Positions 8,918 to 17,629 of a stretch of DNA of 64,000 nucleotides are shown here, piece after piece. A program made the translations under genes and the position numbers. Every line of letters starts with the position of its first letter. Within the stretch, counting starts at the first letter, position 1. The notes below the pieces were generated by a model. The model had not been told where the DNA came from, made no database searches, and saw nothing but the letters and a program-made list of their open reading frames with translations. The DNA comes from CAYFYS01 sp965202905 (GTDB lineage Bacteria; Pseudomonadota; Alphaproteobacteria; MPNO01): NCBI GenBank assembly GCA_965202905.1, contig OZ241868.1, positions 1,922,001 through 1,986,000 of the forward strand, read 5' to 3'.

Positions 8918-9643
8918 ATGGCGCAGGTCAGCGAGATCGCCCCCGATGTCTTTCGGTTGAGCGCCTACAACGCGGCCGCCGACTTCCAGTTCAACAGCTT
9001 CCTCGTGCGCGATGCGGAGCCGCTGCTCTATCACACCAATCTGTGCGGCTTCTTCGAGCAGATTTGCCAAGCCGCCTCGGAAGTGCTCGACCCGCGCTCG
9101 ATCCGCTGGATCGGATTCAGCCACTTCGAGTCCGACGAATGCGGCTCGCTTAACGACTGGCTGCGGTTGGCGCCCGAGGCGACGCCGTTCTGCAGCTTCG
9201 TCGGCGCGCGCACCAGCGTCGGCGATTTCGCCATCCGCCCGCCGCGCGTGCTGGAGGCGGACGAGCGGCTGGAGACCGGCCGCCACCGGTTCCGGGTGAT
9301 CGAGACCAGGCACGTTCCGCATGGCTGGGATGCGAGCCTGTTGTTCGAGGAAACCGCGCAGACCCTGTTCTGCTCGGACCTGTTCGGCCACAACGGCGAT
9401 GTCGAGCCGCTCTACGAGGGAGACATCGTGGGCCGCGCTGCCGAGTATAGCGGCAGGCAAGCCGACGGCCCGATGTCGCATTCGACGCCGTACACAAGCC
9501 GGACCCGACCGATCCTGAACGGCTTGGCCGACCTCGATCCGGCGACGCTCGCCTGCATGCACGGTTCGAGCTATCGCGGGGCCGCGGCCGAAGCCCTGCG
9601 CGCGCTAGGCGATGTCATCGAACGCAATTCCGGAGGGGGTTGA
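8918..9643 (+). CDS. Metallo-beta-lactamase-fold protein of the flavodiiron/ODP type, without flavodoxin domain
   Basis: 241 residues. The metal motif reads H69-x-E71-x-D73 in SHFESDECGS, the pattern of flavodiiron proteins (H-x-E-x-D-H) rather than the H-x-H-x-D-H of hydrolases; the last His is Glu here. Further ligand candidates are His in TRHVPHGWDA, Asp in LFCSDLFGH and His in LACMHGSSYR. The protein is only the diiron domain and lacks the FMN-binding flavodoxin half. Members may reduce O2 or NO, or act in other redox roles; the reaction here is not known. The gene lies between the aldolase-like gene and msrB, the latter a repair enzyme, which may suggest a redox context (inference). Confidence 0.85.
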   Translation: MAQVSEIAPDVFRLSAYNAAADFQFNSFLVRDAEPLLYHTNLCGFFEQICQAASEVLDPRSIRWIGFSHFESDECGSLNDWLRLAPEATPFCSFVGARTSVGDFAIRPPRVLEADERLETGRHRFRVIETRHVPHGWDASLLFEETAQTLFCSDLFGHNGDVEPLYEGDIVGRAAEYSGRQADGPMSHSTPYTSRTRPILNGLADLDPATLACMHGSSYRGAAAEALRALGDVIERNSGGG

Positions 9644-9647
9644 GCCC

Positions 9648-10088
9648 GTGGCCACAAGGGAAAAGACCGACAAGACCGAAAAAATCGAAAAGACCGACGA
9701 GGAATGGCAGGCGCAGCTAACGCCTGAGCAATACGCCGTCACCCGCCGGCACGCGACCGAGCGGCCGTTCAGCGGCGAATACGACAAGTGCAAGGACCCC
9801 GGCATCTACAAGTGCATCTGCTGCGGCGGGCCGCTGTTCGAGTCCAGGACCAAGTTCGATTCAGGAACCGGTTGGCCGAGCTTCTACCAGCCGGTCGACA
9901 AGGCGGCCGTGGGCGCCACCATCGACCGCAGCCTGTTCATGACCCGCACCGAGGTCCATTGCGCGCGTTGCGACGCCCATCTCGGCCATGTCTTCCCCGA
10001 CGGCCCGATGCCGACCGGCCGGCGCTACTGCATCAACTCGCTCGCGCTGGCGTTCGAGCCCGAGGAGGCGAGCCCTCAAGGAGAGTAG
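9648..10088 (+). CDS. msrB: Peptide-methionine (R)-S-oxide reductase
   Basis: MsrB reduces the R-sulfoxide of methionine in proteins. All landmarks are present: zinc pairs CICC and CARC, the FDSGTGWPSF loop, VHCARCDAHLGHVFPDGP, and the catalytic cysteine in RRYCINSLAL. I choose the GTG at 9648, because GGAGGGGGT lies 8 bases before it and it begins just after the previous gene's stop (9643); an ATG at 9612 would overlap that gene. The first 20 residues are a lysine/threonine-rich low-complexity stretch (KTDKTEKIEKTDEE) encoded by near-repeats of AAGACCGA. The 3' end overlaps the convergent hmgA end by 13 bases. Confidence 0.95.
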   Translation: MATREKTDKTEKIEKTDEEWQAQLTPEQYAVTRRHATERPFSGEYDKCKDPGIYKCICCGGPLFESRTKFDSGTGWPSFYQPVDKAAVGATIDRSLFMTRTEVHCARCDAHLGHVFPDGPMPTGRRYCINSLALAFEPEEASPQGE

Positions 10089-11380
10089 TTGCGCATCAGG
10101 CCCTGCCAGCAGTCCGGGTAGCCGCGCTGGCGCGCCGGCGTCTCGAGCGCAAACGCGGTGGGCCGGCAGACGTAACGGGTCTCGAACATGAAGGCCATCG
10201 TCTCGGCGAGAAACCGCGGCGCCAGATCAGCCGCCGCGGCGGTGGCGTAGGACTCCGCATCCGGGCCGTGCGGGGTAAGCGCGTTGTGCAGGCTTGCCCC
10301 GCCCGGCACGAACCCCTCGGCCTTCGCATCGTACTGGCCCGTCACCAGGCCCATGAACTCGCTCATCACGTTGCGGTGGAACCAAGGTGGGCGGAAGGTG
10401 TCCTCCGCCACCAGCCAGCGCGGCGGGAAGATCACGAAATCAATGTTGGCGGTCCCGGCGAGATCCGACGGCGAGGTCAGCACGGTGAAGATCGAGGGGT
10501 CGGGGTGGTCGAAGCTCACTGAGCCGATGACGTTGAATCGTGCGAGGTCGTACCTGTAGGGCGCGAGGTTGCCGTGCCAAGCCACAACGTCGGTCGGCGC
10601 ATGGCCGATCGGCGCGGCCCACAGGTTGCCCTGGTACTTTGTGACCAGCTCGAAGTCGCCCTCGCGGTCCTCGAATTGCGCCTCCGGCACCTCGAAGTCG
10701 CGCGGGTTGGCCAGACCGTTGGCGCCGATCGGGCCGCGCTCGGGCGGCCGCAGCGCCTGGCCGTAGTTCTCGCACACATAGCCACGCGCGGCGCCGTCGG
10801 GCAGCGCGACACGCAGTCGGATGCCGCGCGGGACGACCGCGATCTCGCCGGGCGAGACCACCATCGCGCCGAGCTCGGTGATCACCGTGAGCCGACCCGT
10901 TTCGGGCACGATCAGCATTTCGCCGTCGGCATTGGCGAAGAACCGGTCCTGCATCGAGGCATTGGCGCGGTAGATGTGCGCGGCCATGCCGGCCTGCACG
11001 GCCGCATCGCCCGCCGCGGCCATCGTGACCAGCCCGTCGATGAAATCGGCATCCCCGGACGGCATCGGCAGCGGGTTCCAGCGGAGCTGTTCGGGCGGGC
11101 AGTCAGCTTCGGCCAGCGGTGCGGTGCGCAACAAGCCGTTGTCGATGCGCGCAAACCGCCCCTGGCTCACCGAGGGACGAATGCGATAGACCCAGGTCCG
11201 CAGGTTTTCCGCCCGCGGCGCGGTAAACGCGGTGCCGCTGAGCTGCTCGGCATAGAGCCCGAAGGCGACCTTCTGCGGCGCGTTGCGGCCGCGCGGAAGT
11301 GCGCCCGGCACCGCCTCGGTCGCGAACTCGTTGCCGAAGCCGGTCATGTAGGCAAACCCCGTCGTCGCCGGCGTATCCAT
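10076..11380 (-). CDS. hmgA: Homogentisate 1,2-dioxygenase
   Basis: A full-length 434-residue enzyme that opens the ring of homogentisate to maleylacetoacetate in tyrosine/phenylalanine catabolism. The signature opening GFGNEFATEAVPGALP and the iron site are intact: PPWFHRNVMSEFMG gives His and Glu, and ALTPHGPDAESY gives the second His. No fumarylacetoacetate hydrolase or maleylacetoacetate isomerase is adjacent, unlike many hmg operons, although GST-fold proteins elsewhere in the window (39346, 63254) could include an isomerase. It is divergent from the Rieske oxygenase gene across a 165-base gap that must hold both promoters. Confidence 0.97.
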   Translation of the reverse strand: MDTPATTGFAYMTGFGNEFATEAVPGALPRGRNAPQKVAFGLYAEQLSGTAFTAPRAENLRTWVYRIRPSVSQGRFARIDNGLLRTAPLAEADCPPEQLRWNPLPMPSGDADFIDGLVTMAAAGDAAVQAGMAAHIYRANASMQDRFFANADGEMLIVPETGRLTVITELGAMVVSPGEIAVVPRGIRLRVALPDGAARGYVCENYGQALRPPERGPIGANGLANPRDFEVPEAQFEDREGDFELVTKYQGNLWAAPIGHAPTDVVAWHGNLAPYRYDLARFNVIGSVSFDHPDPSIFTVLTSPSDLAGTANIDFVIFPPRWLVAEDTFRPPWFHRNVMSEFMGLVTGQYDAKAEGFVPGGASLHNALTPHGPDAESYATAAAADLAPRFLAETMAFMFETRYVCRPTAFALETPARQRGYPDCWQGLMRNYSP

Positions 11381-11545
11381 GTCCTTGCTCCCGGTCGTAT
11401 CGGACCGTCCTGGCGTATCGGAACGTCCTAGTCTGAATTATGCGGCCGGCGCGTCGGCGATCTCAAGCGGATCGGCCTGTGCGGTCGTTGCCAATTCGGC
11501 GGCGATGGGTTGAAATCGCGCCATCGGATCCCGGGCCTTCGGAGC

Positions 11546-12568
11546 ATGCTCATGTTTCTGCACAATCAGTGGTACGTCGCCGCGCGGGCGGGCGAGATCG
11601 GGCGAACACTGGTGCAGCGCTGGCTGCTGGACGAGCCTTGCGTGCTCTATCGCACCGAGGCGGGCGGGCCGGTGGTGCTGGACGATCGGTGTCCGCACCG
11701 GCGCTACGCGCTGTCCAAGGGGCGGCTCGTGGGCGACATCCTTCAGTGCGGCTATCACGGGCTTGCGTTTGCGCCCGACGGCGCGTGCGTCCGCATTCCC
11801 GGCCAGGAAAAGATCCCGCCGCAGATCCGCGCCCGGGCGCTGCCGGCGGTGGAGCGCCACCGCTGGATCTGGGTCTGGCCGGGCGATCCGGATCTTGCAG
11901 ATCCCGACGCCATCCCCGACTTCCACTGGATGGACGAGCCGGGCTGGACGTGCTCGGACGACTACCGCGAGATCGGCTGCCATTACCGGCTCCTGGTTGA
12001 TAACCTGCTCGATCTCACTCACGAGACCTTCGTGCACAGCGCGACCATCGGCCACGCCGAGTTGGCCGAGGCGCCGGTCGAGGCCAGGCGCGAGGACGCG
12101 CTGATCCGCATCGACCGGATCATCCAGGACTGCACGCCGCCGCCCCTGTTCTCCAAGGCCGTCGGGTTCGAAGGCAATATCGACCGCTACCAGATCATCC
12201 GCCATCAGGCGCCGTCCTTCATCTGGATCGATGCGCGCGCGGTCGCCGCCGGCTCGCACGACCTCGACAGCGGACTGCGCTGGGAGGTGCTGAACGCGAT
12301 TACGCCGGCCACCCCGGACGCCACGCACTATTTCTGGGGCCTGTCGCGCCGCTTCGCACAGGACGACGAGGACCTGACCCGGATGCTCCACGTCGCGGTC
12401 GAGCAAACCTTCGATGAGGACACCGAGGTGCTGGAGACCCAGCACCGAATGATGAAGTTCGACCCGCCGGACCGCCCGACGATTCATGTCGACGCCGACC
12501 GCGGCGTCGTGCTGGCCCGCCGGCTGCTGGAGGAGCGTCTTGCGGCCGAGCGGCGGGCAAGCGCTTGA
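11546..12568 (+). CDS. Rieske non-heme iron oxygenase, VanA-like aromatic O-demethylase/hydroxylase large subunit
   Basis: About 340 residues. The N-terminal Rieske [2Fe-2S] motif is C-x-H (RCPHRRYAL) and C-x2-H (QCGYHGLAF); the mononuclear iron site is LVDNLLDLTHETFVH. This arrangement and length match vanillate O-demethylase and related single-component-type oxygenases. The start at 11546 (MLMFLHNQWYVAA) aligns with family N-termini and has GGAG just before; a longer in-frame start at 11510 lacks support. The reductase partner (VanB-like) is not in the window, so electrons must come from elsewhere. It may be co-transcribed with the Mo-hydroxylase pair downstream, although a 199-base gap without a convincing gene separates them. 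Confidence 0.9.
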   Translation: MLMFLHNQWYVAARAGEIGRTLVQRWLLDEPCVLYRTEAGGPVVLDDRCPHRRYALSKGRLVGDILQCGYHGLAFAPDGACVRIPGQEKIPPQIRARALPAVERHRWIWVWPGDPDLADPDAIPDFHWMDEPGWTCSDDYREIGCHYRLLVDNLLDLTHETFVHSATIGHAELAEAPVEARREDALIRIDRIIQDCTPPPLFSKAVGFEGNIDRYQIIRHQAPSFIWIDARAVAAGSHDLDSGLRWEVLNAITPATPDATHYFWGLSRRFAQDDEDLTRMLHVAVEQTFDEDTEVLETQHRMMKFDPPDRPTIHVDADRGVVLARRLLEERLAAERRASA

Positions 12569-12767
12569 AACGTCACCGGCAAGGCGGCGCGGCACGTAAA
12601 GGGGGCCTCGATATGCGTATGCGCGGAACGGTTGTGCCGCTGATCGTCTTCGGGGCGGCCGGCGCATCGGTCCGGCGCAATACGCGGCGGAGCGCCCGAC
12701 TCGATCTCGCCGGGGCCGGGCAGGTCCGTCTCGGCCGGCCGCGGAAACCGGCCAAGGCGCGCGGCCG

Positions 12768-13244
12768 ATGAGCGAGATCGCCCTGCGGGTCAACCATGTC
12801 CGCCGCGCGGTCGAGGCCGACCCGGTGACCCCGTTGATCTATGTGCTGCGCAACCGGCTTGGGCTGATGGGCGCCAAACTCGGCTGCGGTCTCGAACAGT
12901 GCGGCGCCTGCGCGGTGCTCGTCGACGGCGCGCCGGTGTTGAGCTGCGTGCGCGCGGTCTCGGAGTTCGAGGGCAAGGAGATCGTCACCGTCGAGGGCCT
13001 GTCTGCCGATGCGCTCGGACGCGCGGTGCAACGCGCCTTCATCGAAGGCAACGCCGCGCAGTGCGGGTATTGCACGCCGGGAATCGTGATCGCGGTCGTC
13101 GCGCTGCTCGGCCGCAACTCGAAACCGGAGAAATCGGAGATCTGCGAGGCGCTGAACGATCATCTCTGCCGCTGCGGTTCCCATCCGCTGGTGCTCGCGG
13201 CCGTCGATCGGCTGGTTCGGGAGGGCGCCGACGATGGCGGTTAA
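12768..13244 (+). CDS. [2Fe-2S] subunit of a molybdenum hydroxylase (IorA/nicotinate-dehydrogenase type)
   Basis: 158 residues with two iron-sulfur motifs: the plant-type ferredoxin cluster GAKLGCGLEQCGACAVLVDG with its distal cysteine in LSCVRA, and the second cluster AQCGYCTPG with NDHLCRCGSH. This is the small electron-transfer subunit of two-subunit xanthine-oxidase-family enzymes such as isoquinoline 1-oxidoreductase. Its last 11 bases overlap the large subunit, which indicates translational coupling. No FAD (CoxM-like) subunit is present, as expected for the two-subunit IorAB type. Confidence 0.93.
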   Translation: MSEIALRVNHVRRAVEADPVTPLIYVLRNRLGLMGAKLGCGLEQCGACAVLVDGAPVLSCVRAVSEFEGKEIVTVEGLSADALGRAVQRAFIEGNAAQCGYCTPGIVIAVVALLGRNSKPEKSEICEALNDHLCRCGSHPLVLAAVDRLVREGADDGG

Positions 13245-15369
13245 TCCCAGCCTGGAGCGCAACCCCGATCTCGACGACTGGCTGTCGATCGGCGCCGACG
13301 GGCGCATCACGCTGCGCAACGGCAAGGTCGATATCGGCCAGCGGATTTCCACCGCGGTCGCGTTGCTGGTCGCCGACGAACTCGACGTCGCACCCGGGCG
13401 CATCGACGTCGTGCGCGCCGAGACCGGCCTCTCGCCCGACGAAGGGATCACCTCGGGCAGTCTTTCGATGGCTGACTCCGCCACAGCGGTTCGCTTGGCC
13501 GCGGCGACGGCGCGGGCACATCTGCTCGCCTCGGCGGCGGATATGCTCGCGGTGGACCCCGCGACGCTGGATGTCGCCGATGGCCAGATCCGCGCGCGCA
13601 CGACCAACCGGACCACCAGCTATCAGGAGCTGGCTGGCGGCAGGCCGTTCGGAATCCCGGTCGACTCCAATGCGACCGTGAAGGCGCCCGCCGAGCTTCG
13701 CCATGTGGGGCGGCCGGCCATCGCCCGCGGCATGCGGGAAATCGTCACCGGCAAGCCCCACTTCGTCCAGGACATGACGCTGCCCGGCATGGTCCATGCC
13801 CGCGTGATCCGTCCGCCGCACTATCACGCGCGGCTGCGCGGCCTCGATGAGGCGGTCGCCGGAAGGCTTGCGGACGATGGGGTCCAGGTCGTTCGCGACG
13901 GCAGTTTTCTGGCCGTCGCCGCCGCCGATGAGTTCGCCGCGGTCCGCGCGGCCGGACATATCGCGCCGGTCGCCCGATGGGATCTCGGCGACGGGCTCGA
14001 GCCGCAAGACGTCTTCGAGCGGCTGACCCGCAATGCGCGGGTCAGCCTGCCGGTCGTCAACGGCGTGCCGCAGGACGCGCCGGCGCCCGAGCCCGCGCCG
14101 GCCCCGGCGGACGCGGCCGTCGCGCTCGCCGCACGCTACGAGCGGCCCTATCAGATGCATGGCTCGATCGGCCCGTCCGCCGCATTTGCGCTGTTCGAGC
14201 ACGGACGCCTGTCGATCTGGACCCACAGCCAGGGACCCTATGTGCTGCGCGCGAGCCTTTCCGAGGCGCTGGGCATGGACCCTGATTCGGTGCGCATCGC
14301 CCATGTGCCGGGCGCCGGCTGTTACGGCCACAACGGCGCCGATGACGCGGCGGTCGATGCGGCGCTGATTGCCCGCGCCCTGCCGGGCACGCCGGTACTC
14401 CTCAAGTGGTCGCGCGCGGACGAGCACGCCTGGGAGCCCTACGGCACGTGCATGGTCATGGAGCTTGCCGCAAGCCTCGATAGCCGGGGCCGGGTCGTCG
14501 CATGGTCCCACGAGTCCTTTGGCGACACCTACAGTATGCGGCCCCGGCCCGGGCCAGGCGGCGCCGGCCCGGCGCGCCTGCTCGCGATGCGGCATGTAGC
14601 CGAGGCCCGCCCTGCGCCGGTCGCCCAGCCGGCGATGGCCCGCCACATGGGGATCCACCGCAATCTCGAGCCGCTCTACGACTTCCCCGAACCGCGACTG
14701 GTGAAGCACCTGGTCCGCAACCTGCCGCTGCGCACCTCGGCGCTGCGCGGCCTCGGCGCTTACGCGAACGTCTTCGCCATAGAATCCTTCATGGACGAGC
14801 TTGCGCTCGCCGCCGGGAAGGACCGCGTGGCCTTCCGGCTGGACCATCTCCGCGACGACCGGGCGCGCGCGGTGCTGGCGGCGGTGGGCGAGCGGCTGCG
14901 GCCGGCCGGGGGCGGCAGCGGCCTCGCCTTCGCCCGGTACAAGAACATCGCGGCCTATGCCGCGGTCGGCATCGAGCTCGAGGTCACCGATGCGGCGGAG
15001 ATCAGGCTGCTGCGCGCCGTCATCGCCGCCGACGCCGGCCAGGTGGTCGACCCCGATGGTCTGACCGCCCAGCTCGAAGGCGGGCTGATCCAGGCCGCGA
15101 GCTGGACGCTGCACGAGGAGGTGACGTTCGATCGGACGGGAATCACCAGCCGGGACTGGGAGACCTACCCCATCCTGCGCTTCGACAACGTGCCCGAGAT
15201 CGAGACGATCCTGATCGACCGGCCGGACGCCCCCTTCCTCGGCGCGGGCGAGGCGACCGCCGGCCCCACCGCGGCGGCGATCGCCAACGCGGTCAGAGAC
15301 GCGACGGGCCTGTCCCTGAGGCGCCTGCCGTTCACGCCCGATGCGGTCCGACGCGCCGCGATGGCTTGA
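13234..15369 (+). CDS. Molybdopterin-binding large subunit of a two-subunit molybdenum hydroxylase (IorB-like)
   Basis: 711 residues. The protein starts with the LSIGADGRITLRNGKVDIGQ domain and ends with the catalytic-glutamate region LGAGEATAGPTAAAIANAV, characteristic of isoquinoline 1-oxidoreductase and nicotinate dehydrogenase B. These enzymes hydroxylate N-heterocycles or aldehydes with water as oxygen source and use molybdopterin cytosine dinucleotide. No twin-arginine signal is seen, so the protein is probably cytoplasmic. Together with 12768-13244 it forms a complete pair. A cytochrome subunit or accessory XdhC-like factor is not adjacent. Confidence 0.92.
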   Translation: MAVNPSLERNPDLDDWLSIGADGRITLRNGKVDIGQRISTAVALLVADELDVAPGRIDVVRAETGLSPDEGITSGSLSMADSATAVRLAAATARAHLLASAADMLAVDPATLDVADGQIRARTTNRTTSYQELAGGRPFGIPVDSNATVKAPAELRHVGRPAIARGMREIVTGKPHFVQDMTLPGMVHARVIRPPHYHARLRGLDEAVAGRLADDGVQVVRDGSFLAVAAADEFAAVRAAGHIAPVARWDLGDGLEPQDVFERLTRNARVSLPVVNGVPQDAPAPEPAPAPADAAVALAARYERPYQMHGSIGPSAAFALFEHGRLSIWTHSQGPYVLRASLSEALGMDPDSVRIAHVPGAGCYGHNGADDAAVDAALIARALPGTPVLLKWSRADEHAWEPYGTCMVMELAASLDSRGRVVAWSHESFGDTYSMRPRPGPGGAGPARLLAMRHVAEARPAPVAQPAMARHMGIHRNLEPLYDFPEPRLVKHLVRNLPLRTSALRGLGAYANVFAIESFMDELALAAGKDRVAFRLDHLRDDRARAVLAAVGERLRPAGGGSGLAFARYKNIAAYAAVGIELEVTDAAEIRLLRAVIAADAGQVVDPDGLTAQLEGGLIQAASWTLHEEVTFDRTGITSRDWETYPILRFDNVPEIETILIDRPDAPFLGAGEATAGPTAAAIANAVRDATGLSLRRLPFTPDAVRRAAMA

Positions 15370-15515
15370 AGTCCTCGTCGCGACTCGTGGATTCGTGGCG
15401 GCGCGTGATCGAGGCTCAGAACGGAGCCTCGATCGGGACCGGAAACGAGGCTCGCCATGAAGAGTTCCGGCGTCCCCCCCCCTCCCTCCGCGCCCGCCCG
15501 CCGAAGCGGATCGGA

Positions 15516-16466
15516 TCAAGCCCCGTCGAGCCGCGGGAACAGCGCCAGCGCGTTGCCGCGTTCGATGCCCGCGAGATCGGCCGGCGGCAGGCCGAGGTCG
15601 ATCAGCCCCTTGACGGTCGCGGTCATGGTGGCCTCGGGCGCGAACGGGTAGTCGCTGCCGAAGAGCACGCGGTCGGCGCCGGCCAGCTCCAGGAGGCTGC
15701 GGAAGGCGAACCAGTTGGCCGACAGCGCGGTGTCGAAATAGAGCCGGGCGAGCTCCGGGATAGCGCCGTCGGGAACGCTGTCCTTGAAGCGCGGGAGGGC
15801 GGCGAGCCGGGCGATGCGTTCGGCAAGGAACGGCACCGCGCCGCCGGCATGGGAGAAGATGAACCGGATGTCCGGGCAGCGCGCGAAGGCGCCGCCGTAA
15901 AGCAGGCTCACGACCGCCCGCGTGGTGTCGAACGGATATTCGAGAGTGGCCGCCGGGATTTCCGGCAGGCACTGGCTGCATGGCGCCTGCGTCGGGTGGA
16001 AATAGACCACCGCGCGGCGCCGGTTGAGTTCATCGAACACCGGCGCGAAGACGGCATCGCCCGGGTATTGCTCGCCATAGCTGGTCAGCAGGCCGATGCC
16101 GTCGGCCTTCAGCGTGTCCAGCGCATGGGGGATCTCGTCCAGACTCGCCGCGACATCGGGCAGTGGCAGGCCGGCGAAGACGCCGAACCGGCCGGGATGG
16201 CGGTCGCGAATCTCCGCCGCGTATTCGTTGGAGTGCCGGCACAGCGCGATCGTCTCCTGCGCGCTGCCGAACCAGAACCCGGGCGCCGAGATCGAGGTGA
16301 TCGCAGTCGCGATGCCGTTGCGGTCCATCGCCTCGATCGACATTTCCGGCGTCCATTCCGGCGTCTTGCCAGACAGGATCAGCGGCCCGATCCGCTCGTC
16401 GCCGACGATCTCGACGTAATCCGGTGGCAGAATGTGGTGGTGGACATCGATCCGGTTGGCCTCCAT
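15516..16466 (-). CDS. Amidohydrolase-2 family metal hydrolase/decarboxylase (ACMSD-like)
   Basis: 316 residues. The N-terminal metal motif is IDVHHHILPP, histidine lies in the FIFSHAGGAVPFLAERI strand and aspartate in VLFGSDYPFAPE, the standard amidohydrolase-2 layout shared with 2-amino-3-carboxymuconate-6-semialdehyde decarboxylase and gamma-resorcylate decarboxylase. Substrate is not evident. AAGGAGCC lies 8 bases before the ATG at 16466. The DMT transporter gene lies 35 bases upstream on the same strand, so the two are probably co-transcribed and the transporter may handle the substrate or product (inference). Confidence 0.9.
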   Translation of the reverse strand: MEANRIDVHHHILPPDYVEIVGDERIGPLILSGKTPEWTPEMSIEAMDRNGIATAITSISAPGFWFGSAQETIALCRHSNEYAAEIRDRHPGRFGVFAGLPLPDVAASLDEIPHALDTLKADGIGLLTSYGEQYPGDAVFAPVFDELNRRRAVVYFHPTQAPCSQCLPEIPAATLEYPFDTTRAVVSLLYGGAFARCPDIRFIFSHAGGAVPFLAERIARLAALPRFKDSVPDGAIPELARLYFDTALSANWFAFRSLLELAGADRVLFGSDYPFAPEATMTATVKGLIDLGLPPADLAGIERGNALALFPRLDGA

Positions 16467-16501
16467 TGGCGGCTCCTTTCGTCTTCTCATTTCACCTGAT
16501 T

Positions 16502-17407
16502 TCACCCGGGCGCTTTCGCGGCCCTGGCCTCGACCCGAGCGATATAGGTGGTGCTGGCGATGATGATCAGCGCGCCCAGGATGGTCCAGAAATCGGGAGT
16601 CTCGCCGAAGATCAACAGGCCCAGCACAGCGGCGTAGATCAGCCGGGTATATTCCATCGGCCCGATCACGCTCGCCTCGCCGACGGCGAAGCCGCGCACG
16701 AAGGCGATCATGCCGAGGGTCGTCAAGAGCCCGATGCCGGCAGCCATCGCCCACTCCCAGCCGACGGGCGAGCGCCAGACCAGAATCGCCGGGATCAGGA
16801 AAACCGCGACGCCGCCGATATGGTAGTAGAACAGGATCCGGACCGCCGATTCGGTGCTCGAGAGCATGCGGATCATCACGTTGGCCACCGCGAAGGCCAT
16901 CGCCGCGCCGATCGCGACCAGGGCGATCGGCTCGATCCCCTCGGGGCCGGGGCGCAGCATCGCGAGCACGCCGACGAAGCCGAAACCAGTTGCCCACCAG
17001 CGCTGGCGGGTGACCAGCTCGTGCAGCAGCACGATGGCGACGATCGTGGTGAACAGAATCCGCGAGAACGACAGCGCGGTCGCGCTCGCCAAAGGCAAAT
17101 GAATCACCGCGATCAGCGTGCCGATCTGGGCGATCGAGGCGATGACCAGCCGCGACAGGTACATGCCGATCCGCCGGGTCTTCAGCCCGGCAATGCCGGC
17201 CCGCCAGAACAGCGGCGCCAGGATGATCACGCCGACTGAATAGCGGAACAGCGCGAGTTCCATCGCATCGAGCGAGCGCCCCAGAGTCTTGATGAACACG
17301 TCGTTCAGCGAGAATGCCACGCTGCCCAGCGTGATCCAGACGATCCCGCGCAGGTTGGGTGGCAGCCGGCGCCACAGCGGACGCAGAGCGTCGATTGAGG
17401 GCTTCAA
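16502..17407 (-). CDS. EamA/DMT-family transporter
   Basis: 301 residues with ten predicted membrane spans in two EamA halves (for example GIVWITLGSVAFSLNDVFIK and VIGPMEYTRLIYAAVLGLLI). The frame opens with TTG at 17407, with GGAG 8 bases upstream, and I see no better start. It is first in a likely two-gene unit with the amidohydrolase. Substrate unknown; DMT proteins usually export small metabolites. Confidence 0.9.
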   Translation of the reverse strand: MKPSIDALRPLWRRLPPNLRGIVWITLGSVAFSLNDVFIKTLGRSLDAMELALFRYSVGVIILAPLFWRAGIAGLKTRRIGMYLSRLVIASIAQIGTLIAVIHLPLASATALSFSRILFTTIVAIVLLHELVTRQRWWATGFGFVGVLAMLRPGPEGIEPIALVAIGAAMAFAVANVMIRMLSSTESAVRILFYYHIGGVAVFLIPAILVWRSPVGWEWAMAAGIGLLTTLGMIAFVRGFAVGEASVIGPMEYTRLIYAAVLGLLIFGETPDFWTILGALIIIASTTYIARVEARAAKAPG

Positions 17408-17629
17408 TCGCCCGACTCCATGCCGTGCCGGCTCACCATGCCCTTCTCACCTCGTCCTCATCGAAAATCTCGCTCATGAACGAGGCGATCCCGGTGGCTC
17501 CGAAGTGGCCGCCCGGCTGCCTCGCGCACGGGGCTCTCCCGGTCGGATCGTTCGCTTCCGCTACGCGGTCCTTTATAGTCCCGCCCGGACCCGTAAGCCT
17601 ACCCGGCCCCTCCCGGAGCAGAGCAGCCC

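Noticed and set aside
9612..9647. ATG at 9612 as start of msrB
   Set aside because: It lies inside the previous gene, has no ribosome-binding site, and a strong GGAGGGGGT precedes the GTG at 9648.
12573..12767. Small frame with MRMRGTVVPLIVFGAAGAS between the Rieske oxygenase and the Mo-hydroxylase genes
   Set aside because: Very basic, no family, no good ribosome-binding site for the inner start, and the upstream start lies within the oxygenase end. Left unannotated.
13039..15981. Long minus-strand open frame of about 980 codons over the molybdenum hydroxylase
   Set aside because: It is antisense to two well-conserved genes, has no family motif and reflects the absence of stops in GC-rich sequence.
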